A stretch of DNA of 64,000 nucleotides from Bettongia penicillata ogilbyi (taxonomy: Eukaryota; Chordata; Mammalia; Diprotodontia; Potoroidae), in assembly GCA_023548195.1 (NCBI GenBank), contig JAJHZJ010000694.1, positions 558,001-622,000 on the forward strand, given 5' to 3'. The notes under the pieces are model-generated. The model searched no databases. It saw only the letters and a program-made list of their open reading frames with translations, and was not told where the DNA came from. Both the position numbers and the translations under genes were made by a program. This document shows, in pieces, positions 33,850-45,050 of this stretch. The first letter of the stretch is position 1, and each line of letters opens with the position of its first letter.

Positions 33850-36225
33850 ACAAGTTTTTATTTTTAAAGTAAACAAGGACTTGCACTAGAAATTGGGTTT
33901 TTTTGTTTATTTTTTTAAGGTAGCCGATTGGTCAAAAAGTTACTTTCCCTCTCCCAGACAAAAAAAAAGTTCTTCCCCCAAAAGTAACTGACAGTATCTG
34001 TTTGGTAACTTTGACAAGGGGGAAAAAAGAGATAAAATGCTTTTATGCAAATTTGATTTCCCTATAATAATCTAGAGCTATTCTGCTAGAAGGAATTATC
34101 TCCACAGGCTGGCAGCTGCAGTAGGCAGTGAATTAAAAATGGCTCTGTATATGGGAAAATCTGTGCTATAATCAGTGCTATTCTTAGAGAGGACATCAAT
34201 CTAACCCAGCTCCCATGATGCTCTATTTGTGTGAATGACATACAAGCATGATGTAGAAATTCCCATTACATCACTAACTGTGCTTCTGCTGAACACAGTC
34301 ACACACGTGTGCAAACAGGGTTCAGGCAGACTTTCCACAGCTCTGTGGCACTGGCTTATTCAGCCTCCTGACTTAAATTGTAGAGGAAAACCTTTATGGG
34401 GGAAAAAAATCTCTTTCCACAATGGTTTATTCAAACTCAACTTTAAAACAAACTGCCTACTCTTTGAGTCTGCTTTAAGACTTCCTCCCAAGAGTTTTCT
34501 TCTTTTTTCCTGCTGTTTGGATACACCAAAGGCTTAGTTCCCGGGTCACAAGACACTAGGACAGGGAAATGTTACATGAGCTCTCTTTGTGCATTAGAGA
34601 GGCACGTGCTTTGGAAAAGTATTTTAAGAAGGAAGCAACTACTGCAGTTCTGCACATAAAATGTCATCAAGTTTTTAATGATGCAGCTGCATGGGGAGGA
34701 AAAAATGCATTGCTACTGAGCGGGTGATACTTTCTGGTTAACTTGTGCACTCAGCGCCTACCCCTCACCCCTTCCTGATGCTGTCGTCATACCAGGAATG
34801 TTGGGCTGTAAATAAACACCAATCGTTACATCTATATACCAAGTGACTGCTTCCTTAGTTAATCTCACTGTGCTATTTCCCTGGTAATCTACAACCTTGT
34901 GCTTCACATGAGTGGTAATCCTTCTTCCCCAGTGTCACACACACTTGCAAACTATCTCTGCTTGAGTGAGAGATTTCAAAATTAAACCACCTAAGGGGCT
35001 TACTGTTTTAAAAATCATTTGGCATAATTTTTAACAATAACTCTGTATACTCCACAGTAGAAAACCGAAACATTCCATCTATTCATCTGGGATTGGTTTC
35101 ATCTCTTTCCTAATCACTTAGCAAAAACGATTTTTATGCCAAGAATAAAAACATATGTACATGGGTATGTAAACACAGGACTGATTCAGGATCTCTAGCC
35201 TCAGAAGAAATTCTCTCCTCCGCTTGTTCCATTTGGCCCCCTGTAAAGGAAACCTGACATGGAGAGAACTGCCTGAGTAATCGGCTACCAGTTTCAGAGG
35301 CACCAAAAGCTGCCTCTCACAAATATGACAATGTATCACTAACTGTTTAAGCCCCAATGGGAACATTAATCCAGCTAGTAGTCATGCTATTTAGAGCTGA
35401 AGGAAATACTGTTGTTCCTTTAAAAATGTTCCCATGGGGACCTTTGTAGCTACATTTCAGGGTTCCAACAGTTGGTTCTTTCTGTTTGGTTGGTGACAAA
35501 AATAATGTCATGATGTTTTCCTCCAGTGTCCTGTTTTTAAATTATTTTTTCTCTTTAAGCTATGTCAGTCATAGGCACCAGAGGACAACAAGGTGAGCAC
35601 ATGTTCTTCCCCAATACTGCAGCTCCCTTTGATCCTAGGACGATCAGAAACATCTCGGGTGCACAGAGTGGAAGCTGTGTGAGTACATTATCACTTCAGT
35701 GGGAAGGCTAAACCTGAATGCATCAGGGGTTAATTTAAAAGACAGCTGCATCCATTTTGCTCATTACTCTCTATGTATAAACTGCGAGTTACATATGAAA
35801 ATATTTTCTTTAAAATCAAACTGTCACTTTGGAACTTCCATCAGGAAGCTGCTAAACATCTGACTAGTATATGGATCACTATTTAAAACACTGGTGGCCT
35901 ATGCATCCTTTCACAGAGACAGCAGCTCACTATCCCAGTCCCAGCTGATGTCAGTGCATGAATAAGAGTCTTGAGAAAAACTTCAAAACATCAAATAAAA
36001 TCTTTCTAGATCAAGAAAGTCCTTCCTGAAATAAAATTTGGGGCACATATATAACTTGGAGAAGACTGGACAGTATCAGACAACTATGTTAAATTACAAG
36101 ATAATAGAATTCAAGTGAAAAACTGTAGAATCCAATTCCCTCGATTTGTTTGCAGGGGGGCGAAGAGTCTCTGGACCTATGATTTCATTGTAGGGAATTC
36201 TCTGAGAAGAAACTCCTACCAATGA
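33850..36225. other. Repeat-poor tract, possible conserved non-coding DNA
   Basis: About 2.4 kb without any SINE, LINE or hAT signature, the longest such gap in the 30-40 kb region. The sequence complexity is high and the base composition balanced. The 100-codon plus frame at 34235-34537 shows no known domain. Lack of insertions is suggestive of constraint but is not proof; decay beyond recognition would look the same. Confidence 0.35.
35562..35711 (+). CDS. Speculative 49-codon small ORF
   Basis: An ATG at 35562 opens a 49-codon frame ending at a TAA (35709-35711). It lies just after a pyrimidine-rich tract and AG (35540-35559) that looks like a splice acceptor. A GTGAGC donor-like hexamer at 35593 would make a 33-nt exon of 35560-35592. 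The peptide has no recognised domain. Length is well within chance, and nothing shows transcription. Confidence 0.12.
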   Translation: MSVIGTRGQQGEHMFFPNTAAPFDPRTIRNISGAQSGSCVSTLSLQWEG

Positions 36226-36264
36226 AGGTCAACTCCTTTTGCCAGTATAGATCTATCCCTTCTC

Positions 36265-36515
36265 TGTAATGTATGATACTAGAGAGTTGCCTGGGAATGC
36301 TAGAAACCTAAGTGACTTGCCCAGTATGTGAGAATCAGAACTTGAACCCAAATCTTCCTGCCTCAGGTTAGCTCTCTACTTCCTATGCCTTCTTCCTATA
36401 CATATGAGGAAATTGAGGTCCAGAGATAGTAAATGATTTGCCCAAGGTCACACTGGCAGGAAAGTGATAGAGCTGTGGGGTCCAATACAAGTCCTCACAC
36501 TATATATCCAGAGCT
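36265..36515 (-). mobile_element. Two antisense SINE fragments in tandem
   Basis: 36265-36395: 'gagagttgcctgggaatgc', 'gaacccaaatcttcctgcc'. 36395-36515: 'atgaggaaattgaggtccag', 'tttgcccaaggtcacact'. Both read as the complement of tRNA-derived SINEs. Confidence 0.65.
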
Positions 36516-36529
36516 TGTGATTTGAAAGA

Positions 36530-37265
36530 GATTAAACTTGTTCTGCTTAGACCCAGATGGCAGAATCATTGAAAAGTGGGTGGAATCTGCTGAGAGGCAG
36601 ATTTAAGCTTCAGTGTAAGAATAAATTTCCTAACAATGAGTGTTGTTCAAAAGTGGAAAGTTTCTTGCTTATCTACTCTGTTCTATGGAACCACTTTTCT
36701 ACTTTTTAAACTGAGAAAAGAAGATGCTTACCTTATTCCTCTAGAAAGAAGTGGACAGACCTGAGTATGTAATGATACATACACTTGGAGAAAAAGGTCT
36801 TATGGTTGGGTTTTTCTCAAACTATTTTTTATTTGTCACAAAGGAGAAGCCAATGGTGAAAAATAAATTGAGATATAATACTGGGAAATGATTGATATGA
36901 AAATTAGGAAATAATAATAATAACTAACATTTAAATAGTGCTTTACAATTACCTCATTCAAACCTCACAACAACCTTGAGAGGTAGGTATTTTAGTGTCC
37001 CCATTTTTTCAGATGAGGAAACTGAGGCAGAGAGAGGTTAAGTGACTTTTCCAGAGTCCCACAGTTAGTAAGTATCTGAGGCCAGATTTGCACTCAGATC
37101 TTCATGATTCCTGGACCAGCACTCTTGCGACTGTGCTACCTAACAGACCTGACATGAAAAATGGTGATTAATAGAAGAAAAAGTCAATGGGTCTACCTTA
37201 GGAGAAACATAGGAGTCCTACTAGATGCCCTCTGAGGCCCCTTCCCACTCTAAAATTCTATCATA
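36530..37265 (+). mobile_element. CR1/L3 3' end interrupted by a SINE
   Basis: 36533-36665 has 'taaacttgttctgcttagac', 'gaggcagatttaagcttcag', 'aatttcctaacaatgag', the L3 3' UTR. Its terminus, 'gatgccctctgaggcccc' and 'aaaattctatcatac', appears at 37220-37265. The intervening bases hold a SINE (36905-37145) and unassigned sequence. Confidence 0.6.
36905..37145 (-). mobile_element. Antisense MIR SINE, near full length
   Basis: Plus strand: 'ataactaacatttaaatagtgc', 'cagatgaggaaactgaggc', 'ggttaagtgacttttccag', 'cacagttagtaagtatctgagg', 'gactgtgctacctaac'. It is one of the best MIR-like copies here. Confidence 0.85.
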
Positions 37266-37574
37266 CAAGGGTCACTATAATGATCATTTAATGTCCAACC
37301 ATTTGTACCCACCACAATATGGTAGTGACTCAGGGCTTAAAGAGGAAAAACCTCATCGTATATAATGCTATACTGAGAACCAGACAAGAGAGTGCCTTTT
37401 TTCTCATCTTTCCCCTCACCTAGGGACCCAAATTAGCTAGCATCCAGAATTCTTAGAAGCCCTTCTTCCAATGAGAAAGAATGAAAAGTTATTTTCTTGT
37501 TGCTATGCTAAAAGTCTGTCTCGGAAATTCTGCCTTGACTGATTTTTTCGAGCCCATTTTTATATCCAGTCATT

Positions 37575-37785
37575 TCAGAGAGGCAGAAAGGCTATTCAAA
37601 GATCCTGGATTTGGAATCAGAATACCAGAATTCAGATCCCAGCTGTGCGCCTTGCTCCCTCTGTGAACTTTGGCAAATCTCTCAACTTCTCTTGTTCTCA
37701 GTTTCCTCATATGCAAAATGAAGGGATTGATCAGAATGTCCTCTAAGGTGCCTTCAAAGTCCAAATCTATGATTTTATTATTGCT
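37575..37785 (+). mobile_element. MIR-like SINE
   Basis: 'ggatttggaatcagaatacc', 'gttctcagtttcctcatatg', 'gtcctctaaggtgccttc'. Confidence 0.7.
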
Positions 37786-38275
37786 AAGTGCCACCAGATA
37801 CAATATCATCTTCTTATAATCCAGTGGACTGGAATAGAATTCATTTGCCCTTAACACCCTAACAAGGTGTTAAGGTAACTCAAATCCCCTGCATTAAATA
37901 AAACTCCCAAATGGTGGAGCTGATTCCTCCCAGAACTGTTTTTATGCAATAATGTATGCAAAGTACTTTGAAAACCTTAAAAATACAATATAGATGTCAG
38001 CTATTGTTATGCTCCTCCATTTACAAATGATAGTTATATGAGAGACAAAATTCTATAAATTGAATCTTGTTTTCCTTCTGACTTACTCTGTAATTTAGAG
38101 AGCAATGAAGAGTAGGGGCCAATAGGCCTCTTTTCTAGTCTCTCACCTGTCAGCCACTTGCCTGTGTGACCTGGGATAAGTCACCAGCCTCTTTAAGCTT
38201 TGTTTCTTCACCAGTAAAATAAGAGAGAGACCTTTCCAATTCTAGAATTCTGTGGCTCTGTAACTCTAGGATGTG
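37786..38275 (+). mobile_element. MIR 3' end and a further MIR-like SINE
   Basis: 37950-38018 is an isolated MIR 3' core ('gcaaagtactttgaaaacctt'). 38100-38275 has 'gtcagccacttgcctgtgtg', 'gggataagtcaccagcc' and 'ccagtaaaataagagag'. The bases before 37950 are unassigned. Confidence 0.55.
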
Positions 38276-38279
38276 CTCC

Positions 38280-38878
38280 AAAATGAAATCATTTTGGCCC
38301 TGAGACATGACAGAATGCCTGGGTCTTGCTTAAAAATGCAGCAAACCTTTAAAAAATCATATATTTGATGAAAACACTGTAGCTTCTTAATAAAACATTA
38401 ACAGTAATTAAGCTTAAAGCCATACTTAAACAGAAAATGTGGTGTCATAAAATGCATGTAAAAGGAAAAGTATCATCTGCCTAGAGACAAGTTCAGAGCA
38501 TTTGGGACGGGAGGAAAGGGGTAATGAAAAGAAAGTAGAGAGGTTTCAAGGGCCACGAAATTCTCCTTAATGGCTCATCACAGTGTGGAGGTGACTCTGA
38601 TTTCTCACAAGCGATGTCAGGAAAAATCAAGCTCTGGCAGGATCTACCTAGCAACTTCCAAGGTAATCACCAAAACACCAGGAAGGAAGGAATTTTTTGG
38701 TCACAGAAATTCTTGAGCCCATCTTCCAAGGGGTGGAGGAGCTGTGATCTATAGTAGTAGCAAAATACCCACGGAGTAGAACTCAGATCTTTCTAAAGCA
38801 TTGAATTTTTTTTCATTCAAAGATAGCTACTAACTGTCCCTTTTTTTTCTATGTCTCTGGGTGACACTGCATGTTATA
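38280..38878. other. No recognised feature
   Basis: About 600 bases without a recognisable repeat or gene. Confidence 0.35.
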
Positions 38879-38879
38879 T

Positions 38880-39012
38880 GAGAAAGATTTGGAGTCTGAA
38901 AATATAGTTTAAAATTCCAGATCTACTGCTCATTAGCTTTGTATCCTTGGAAAAGTCTCAAGTTCTTTGGGCCTCGTTTTACTATTCTGTAAAATGAAGA
39001 GACTAAACTAGA
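38880..39012 (+). mobile_element. MIR-like SINE fragment
   Basis: 'ggagtctgaaaatatagttt', 'ttagctttgtatccttgg', 'ctattctgtaaaatgaag'. Confidence 0.55.
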
Positions 39013-39014
39013 CC

Positions 39015-39701
39015 CGGGGTTCTTAGCCTTTTTTGTGTCATGGAGTCCTTGGACAGTTTGTTGGAGTCTTTGGACCTCTTCTCAGAATAAAGTTTTAAAT
39101 AAGTAACATATATATTCTGATATACATATATATATTAAACAAGTAACATATATAACATCTATATAACATATATTCATATATATTAAATAAGTAATATATA
39201 TATAGTTTTAAATAAGTAATATATATATCATATAACCATCACAGAAGCTCGTGGACCACTTCTTGGAATGCTTTTAAATGTATAAAATGTGTGTGCTCAT
39301 CCTTCATTGCCAAAGAAGACCATGCCATCAGAGAATTAATGACATGATTTGCACTTGACTTTGTTTTTAGTGAGGCAGGGCTGTGCAGGTCACCAGTCTC
39401 ACTTTTCCTCCAGAGCCATCTGAATTCAGTGACCAGATATTCATCAGCATGTCTGGAGATGACCCAGGATGAGGCAGCTGGGGTTAAGTGACTTGGCCAA
39501 GGTCACACAGCTAGTGAGTGTCAAGTGTCTGAGGTGAGATTTGGAACTCAGGTCCTCATGACTCCTGCACTGGTGCTCTATCCACTGCACCACTTAACTG
39601 CCCCATAAAATACATAAGAACACAAGGAAAGCAATTATCTTAAAATACAATTGTTAAAATATCTTTCTAAAACAAATTGACAGACTTCAGGTGAAGAACT
39701 G
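39015..39701 (+). mobile_element. hAT-type miniature transposon split by a SINE
   Basis: The left end is 'cggggttcttagcctttt' with 'gtgtcatggagtccttgg'. After the SINE, the same family resumes with 'ataaaatacataagaacac' and ends 'caggtgaagaactg' at 39701. Removing the SINE (39289-39604) restores the family order seen at 63554. A TA-rich expansion with two near-repeats of 'ttttaaataagtaa' occupies 39090-39235. Confidence 0.7.
39289..39604 (-). mobile_element. RTE-tailed marsupial SINE
   Basis: Read on minus it begins 'ggggcagttaagtggtgcag', passes through 'gatagagcaccagtgcagg' and 'gtcacttaaccccagctgcc' style tRNA-derived sequence, then a 3' tail related to the RTE end at 28745, closing in 'gagcacacac' rather than poly-A. 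It is flanked by 7-bp direct repeats ATAAAAT at 39282-39288 and 39605-39611. Confidence 0.85.
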
Positions 39702-39812
39702 ATGGTAGATCATCTCCTTATATAGTACCTTCCAGCTCTAGCTCCCTGTTACTATATGAATGTCTTAGTGGGGAGAGCTCTGAAGTAACCCTCAGAGTGC
39801 TACAGGAGTTCA

Positions 39813-40165
39813 GGGGGAACTTTGTAAACCTAAAAGTGGATTTAGGAGGCAACTTTGTAAACCTAAAAGTGGATTTAGGAGGCAAGTTTGTAAACCTAAA
39901 AGTGAATTTAGGAGACAACTTTGTAAACCTAAAAGTATATTTAGGAGACAACTTTGTAAACCTAAAAGTAGAATTAGGAGGCAACCTTGTAAACTTAAAA
40001 GTATATTTAGGAGGCAACTTTGTAAGCCTAAAAGTAGAATTAGGAGGCAACCTTGTAAACTTAAAAGTATATTTAGGAGGCAACTTTGTAAGCCTAAAAG
40101 TAGAATTAGGAGGCAACCTTGTAAACTTGAAAGTGGATTTAGGAGGCAACTTTGTAAACCTAAAG
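39813..40165. repeat. 33-bp minisatellite with 66-bp higher-order unit
   Basis: About 10.7 copies of a 33-bp unit of the form 'ggcaactttgtaaacctaaa' plus 'agtggatttagga'. Because 33 is divisible by three, three frames stay open (130, 165 and 125 codons), which is why long frames appear here. Two exactly identical 66-bp dimers occupy 39968-40033 and 40034-40099, and a third partial dimer follows. They combine a 'gtagaatt' and a 'gtatattt' variant, so the last expansion was by dimers. Confidence 0.97.
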
Positions 40166-40169
40166 GGTC

Positions 40170-41340
40170 CGCATAAACAGGAGTCATAATTACTGAAAGA
40201 GTGTTGAAGCCTCACAAGGCATCCACTACCCTTCCGGACTAACTTACTGCCTCATTAGAGTTTGGCCCTAACCTTTGTTTGCACTCAACAGGAGGAAAGG
40301 TGAGAAGATAAAATGAAGCCCCAAAACAGAAAAGACTGCAAAACCCCCAGAAAGAGCAAGATACAAGGAGAAAGCTCCGAGGAAGAATGTTTCCCAGTTC
40401 TCAAGATTCCCTCCCCTATTTAAGCTTTGACCTATGTGACCTTGAAGAAATGACTCAAAGAAAGATCACTCTAGCAAACCTGTCAAGGTTAAGGTTAGTT
40501 GCAAGTGTATATGAAATAATCACTGTATTTATAAGTCAAATCACAAAAACAAAATTTTTTACTGAGCTAGAGATTGCATGTTGAAATCTCCTGGAGTCCT
40601 CCCAGCTCCTCCTCATTGTGGGTTCCCAGAACATCCTGGGAAGGTCTATGACTGTGTCCAAGGCTTACTGTAAGAAGCAGACTTAGAGAAAGGTATTTAA
40701 TATAAGATCTCTTACTCTTCGCATTCTCAAAGGACTTTACCTTTACCTTCATTCCTCTCTATGAGAGGTCAAGATACCTCTAAAGAGGTTAGATCTTTAG
40801 CATCCTGGATATAAAAATTAGAAAGGCCATCATTCCTGCCTCCATGCACTAAATGTGTGTATGTGTGTACATACATGTATGTATATCTATATGTGTGTGC
40901 ATGTGTGTATATGTGTATATATACACACACACACGTGTGTATATGTACACAATAAAATGGCCAATCTGAACCTCTAATTAACGTTTTCAGGTGTCTGGAT
41001 ACATAACTGACCAGACTTCTCAATACCCTGCTTCCCTTTTCTAAAGCAGCTTAAGACCTCAAAGAAAAAATAGTTTAACTAAGTAGAAAAGAGGAATTAT
41101 ACAATGTTTGAGTCAACATAGGATCGAGGAGGGAAAGAAAGGCAGAGTAAAGAAAAAAACTGTCTCTGTGCAGTGTTCATGGGAGAGATCTCCCACCTAA
41201 CATGAATGTTCCAGTCCAGATACTTTCGTCTTTTGGGAAACACAGTTCTCAAGCCCAATTAGTTTCCTTTTTCTAGTTCTAGCCTTCCAGACTACCTGGT
41301 GATTATTAATTCCATTTCCCAGGTATCTCTACACCAAGAA
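40170..41340. other. No recognised repeat or gene apart from a microsatellite
   Basis: A TG/TA/CA-rich microsatellite lies at 40850-40955. Otherwise unassigned. Confidence 0.4.
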
Positions 41341-41344
41341 GACT

Positions 41345-41525
41345 GCCTGATGAGCCAACACAGGTATTCTGGGTGTCTTAATAAGACTGTCTCCCTTTAA
41401 GCCTTCAACCTACACGACCTTGAACAAATCACTTAACCTCATGGGAATTCACTCTCTCAGCAGAGTCTGGCCTGGATGATCTATATCAGCCTCTTCCTAC
41501 TCTGAAATTCTATTATTCTATGACA
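41345..41525 (+). mobile_element. MIR-like SINE
   Basis: 'acgaccttgaacaaatcac', 'ttaacctcatgggaattc', 'gatctatatcagcctcttcc', ending 'attctattattctatga'. Confidence 0.6.
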
Positions 41526-41529
41526 CCCT

Positions 41530-41980
41530 AACATTGACAGTCTAAAAGCGTACAACATTTTAGGATAGAAAATAAAGTCTTCTCTCTTCCTCTCCCTATA
41601 CTTCCCCTTCCCCTAAGAAAACTGCATGGGGAATTCACAAGTGGCAGGATGTAATTACCCAAGTTGAAATTTCACCAGGATACCTGCATTAACAAGCTGC
41701 TTGTTACTAATCATCTTATTAATGAGAATGTTTGCAAAGTGTTTTGCGCTCCTCAGAGAGGGCTCTGCACAAACACTGGTGGTAGTGACAACAGGAAACC
41801 GCCTATATCTGAAGATCCCTGAATTAGAGGAGATAAGAACTTTGGACCCAAATATGTACTTCAGTACTACATTGTGGGGACTGGGTGGGATGTTAAACAC
41901 CTTTCAAGCAGTTTTTGGAGGGCAAAAGAAAAGGAGAATAAGCTTCTAGGTCTACCTGTACAAGGATAATGTCTTTTCCC
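41530..41980. other. No recognised feature
   Basis: Overlapping frames of about 80 codons on both strands (41655-41949) match nothing. Confidence 0.35.
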
Positions 41981-41984
41981 TAGC

Positions 41985-42188
41985 CTGGGTTTCTTAACCT
42001 AGGTAGGGACCATGAACTTGTTTTTATTTTAATGTTTTGATAGTTATATTTCAGTTTAATTGTCTTCCTTTTCCATTTTTTTATTTAAAATGTTATCTAT
42101 TTAAAAACATGACTCAGAGAAGGGAACTATAGGTTTTACCTGTAGAATAGCCAAGGGGTCCATGACATAAAAAAGTTTAGAACTCCTA
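41985..42188 (-). mobile_element. hAT-type miniature DNA transposon
   Basis: The left end is 'ctgggtttcttaaccta' and the right end 'agtttagaactcct', with internal 'ggggtccatgacataaaa' as in the 5200 copy. It lies 25 bases upstream of the HAL1 insertion. Confidence 0.7.
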
Positions 42189-42204
42189 TCCCAGGTAAGA
42201 CTTT

Positions 42205-42213
42205 AGAAAAGTA
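42205..42213. repeat. Target-site duplication, left
   Basis: AGAAAAGTA, directly preceding the HAL1 5' end and repeated at 45181-45189. The preceding CTTT gives an insertion site of the TT/A-rich type cut by L1 endonuclease. Confidence 0.75.
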
Positions 42214-42960
42214 AAGAAGGCAGAGCCAAGATGGCAGAGTAGAAAGATTCACTACTCTAGCTCTTCCCCTACAGTCCATAAAATACCTGTAAAAAATGAC
42301 TCTAAACAAATTCTAGAGCAGCAGAAGCCATAAAACAACAGAGTGAAAGAGATTTCCAGCCCAAGGTAGCCTGGAAGCCCAACAAGAAAGGTTTATCACA
42401 TGGGGAACAGAGCAGAGTGCAGCCCATGGAGCCCAGCTCAGCCTTGGTCATGCAGAACACCAGCAGGAACAAGATGAGAGCAGGCTTCAGGGGCAGAATC
42501 CCCAGCAGCAGCTGTAGTTTCCAGATCCCTCAAACCACAAATGCCAAGGACAGCTTCAAAGGTCAGTGAGAAAGCTTTTTCACCCGGGTAAGAAGGGAGC
42601 ACGGTCCTTCCTAACCCTGGCCCCAGGCAACAATGGTGGTGGCAGCAGCATCCATTTTTGGAACCCTCAGCCTAAACCCCATAGGGGAATTGAGCCAATG
42701 ATCTGGTCTCAGCCCTGAGTGGCGGCCCTGAGGTATGGAAATGTGCTGGTGTAGTGGAGCTGGTGGAGGCTCTGGAAAGAGAACCCTACTGGCAGATCCT
42801 GGGCAGAAAAGCTTTGGTAGCTCCCAGACCAGAGCACAGGCCAGGAGAGGAGTAAACTCCTCTCCTTTGGTTGTGCCACCTTGGAGGAACTGAGAATTTA
42901 CAGGTCCCTAGAATATACTGCCCTCTTGACAAAGGACTCAAAAGTCAAGTAACTAAGAAA

Positions 42961-43985
42961 ATGCCCAAAAAAGGGGGGAAAATAAGTCTATAGAAGGATA
43001 CTTTCTTGGTGAACAAGTATTTTCTTCCATCCTTTCAGATGACGAAGAACAATGCATACCATCAGACGAAGAACCAAAAGTCAAGGCTTCTGTATCTGAA
43101 ACCTCCAAGATAAATATACAATGGTCTCAGATCATGGAAGAGCTCAAAAAAATTTTGAAAATCAAGTAAGAGAGGTGGAAGAAAAAATGGGAAGAGAAAT
43201 GAGAGAGATGCAAGAAATTCATGAAAAGCAAGTCAACAGCTTGCTAAAGGAGACCCAAAAAAATACCCAAGAAAAGAACACCTTTAAAAATAGGCTAACT
43301 CAATTGGAAAAAAGAGCTCCAAAAAGCCAGTGAGGAGAAGAATGCTTTCAAAAGCAGAATTAGCCAAATGGAAAAGGAGGTTCAAAAGCTCACTGAGGAA
43401 AATAGTTCTTTAAAAATTAGAAATGAGCAGATGGAAGCTAATGACTTTACAAGAAACCAAGAAATTACAAAACAAAACCAAAAGAATGAAAAAATAGAAG
43501 ACAATGTGAAATATCTCACTGAAAAAACAACTGACCTGGAAAACAGATCCAGGAGAGATGATTTAAAAATTATGGGACTACCTGAAAACCTTGACCAAAA
43601 AAAGAGCATAGACATCATCTTTCATGAAATTATCAAGGAAAACTGCCCTGATATTCTAGAACCAGAGAGCAAAATAAATATTGAAAGAATCCACTGATCA
43701 CCTCCTGAAAGAGATCCAAAAAGAGAAACTCCTAGGAACATTGTGGCCAAATTCCAGAGTGTCCAGGTCAAGGAGAAAATATTGCAAGTAGCTAGAAAGA
43801 AACAATTCAAGTATTGTGGAAATACAATCAGGATAACACAAGATCTAGCAGCTTCTACATTAAGGGATCTCAGGACTTGGAATGTGATATTTCAGAAGTC
43901 AAAGGAACTAGGATTAAAACCAAGAATCACCCATCCAGCAAAACTGAGTATACTTCAGGGGGAAAAAATGGTCATTCAATGAAAT
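42961..43985 (+). pseudogene. HAL1 ORF1 (L1 ORF1p-like), broken
   Basis: L1 ORF1 protein is an RNA-binding chaperone that trimerises. Here the ATG at 42961 meets a TAG at codon 11. Open blocks follow: 43121-43333, a Glu/Lys-rich coiled coil; 43368-43697, coiled coil running into an RRM-like part with DDLKIMGLPENLDQ; 43743-43982, the C-terminal domain with KFQSVQVKEKILQVARKK and LAASTLRDLRTW. The order coiled coil, RRM, C-terminal domain is that of L1 ORF1p. The blocks are joined by frame changes and stops (for example at 43695-43697), so no full protein can be made. Confidence 0.85.
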
Positions 43986-45050
43986 AGAGGACATTCAAGT
44001 GATCTTGATAAAAAGACCAGAGCTGAATAGAAAATTTGACTTTCAAACAAGAATCAAGAGAAGCGTGAAAAGGTAAACAGAAAAGAGAAATCATAAGGGA
44101 CTTAAGTTGAACTGTTTACATTCCTACACAGAAAGATAATATTCATAACTCTTGAAACTTTTCTCAGTATTTGGGTAGTTGGAGGGATTACACACACAGA
44201 CACGTATATATAGACAGAGGGCACAGGGTAAGTTAAATAGGAAGAGAATATATCCCAAAAAATACAATTAAGGTATGAGACAGGAATATATTGGGAGGAG
44301 AAAGGGAGAAATAGAATGGGGCAAATTATCTTTCATAAAAGAGGCAATAAAAAGCTTTTTCAATAGAAGGGAAAAGGGAAGAGGTGAGAGAGAAAAAGTA
44401 AAGCTTGCTCTCTTCACATATGGCCTATGAAGGGAATAACATGTGCACTTAATTTGGTATGAAAAATCTATCTTACACTACAGGAAAGTAGGGGAGAAGG
44501 GGATAAGTGGGGTGGGGGACGATAGAAGGGAAGGCAAATGCGAGGAGGGAACAATAAGTAATCACTTTAGGGGAGGGACAAGGTCAAAAGAGAGAATAGA
44601 ATAAATAGGGGGCAGGATAGGATGGAGGGAATTATAGTTAGTCTTTCAGAACATGACTATTATGGAAGTCTTTTGTAAAACTACATATATATATTGTATA
44701 TTGAATTGCTTGCCTTCTCAGTGGGGAAGGGTGGGGAAGGAGGAAGGGAGAAAAGTTGGAATTCAAAGTTTAAGGAATAAATGTTGAGAATCGTTTTTGC
44801 ATGCACCTGGGAAATAAGAAATACAGGTAATGGGGTATAGAAATCTATCTTGCCCTACAAGAAAAGAGAGAAGATGGGGATAGGGGAAGGGAGGAGTGTG
44901 ATAGAAGGGAGGGTAAATTGGGGGAAGGGTTAATGAGAATGAACTGTTTTTGGGGGTGGGGGAGGAGAGAGATGGGGAGAAAATTTGGAACTCAAAATCT
45001 TGTGGAAATCAATGTTGAAAACTAAAATAAATAAAGAAAAAAGAAAAAAG

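Noticed and set aside
39813..40165. Possible CRISPR-like array
   Set aside because: Units are directly adjacent with no unique spacers, the context is mammalian, and no cas genes are present.
39718..40215. 165-, 130- and 125-codon frames resembling an 11-residue solenoid protein
   Set aside because: All derive from a 33-bp tandem repeat whose length is divisible by three. Frames are open on both strands at once, with no upstream gene structure.
43121..43982. Host gene encoding a coiled-coil RNA-binding protein
   Set aside because: The coiled coil, RRM and C-terminal domain order and the flanking L1-type 5' and 3' ends identify it as HAL1 ORF1. Stops and shifts break it.
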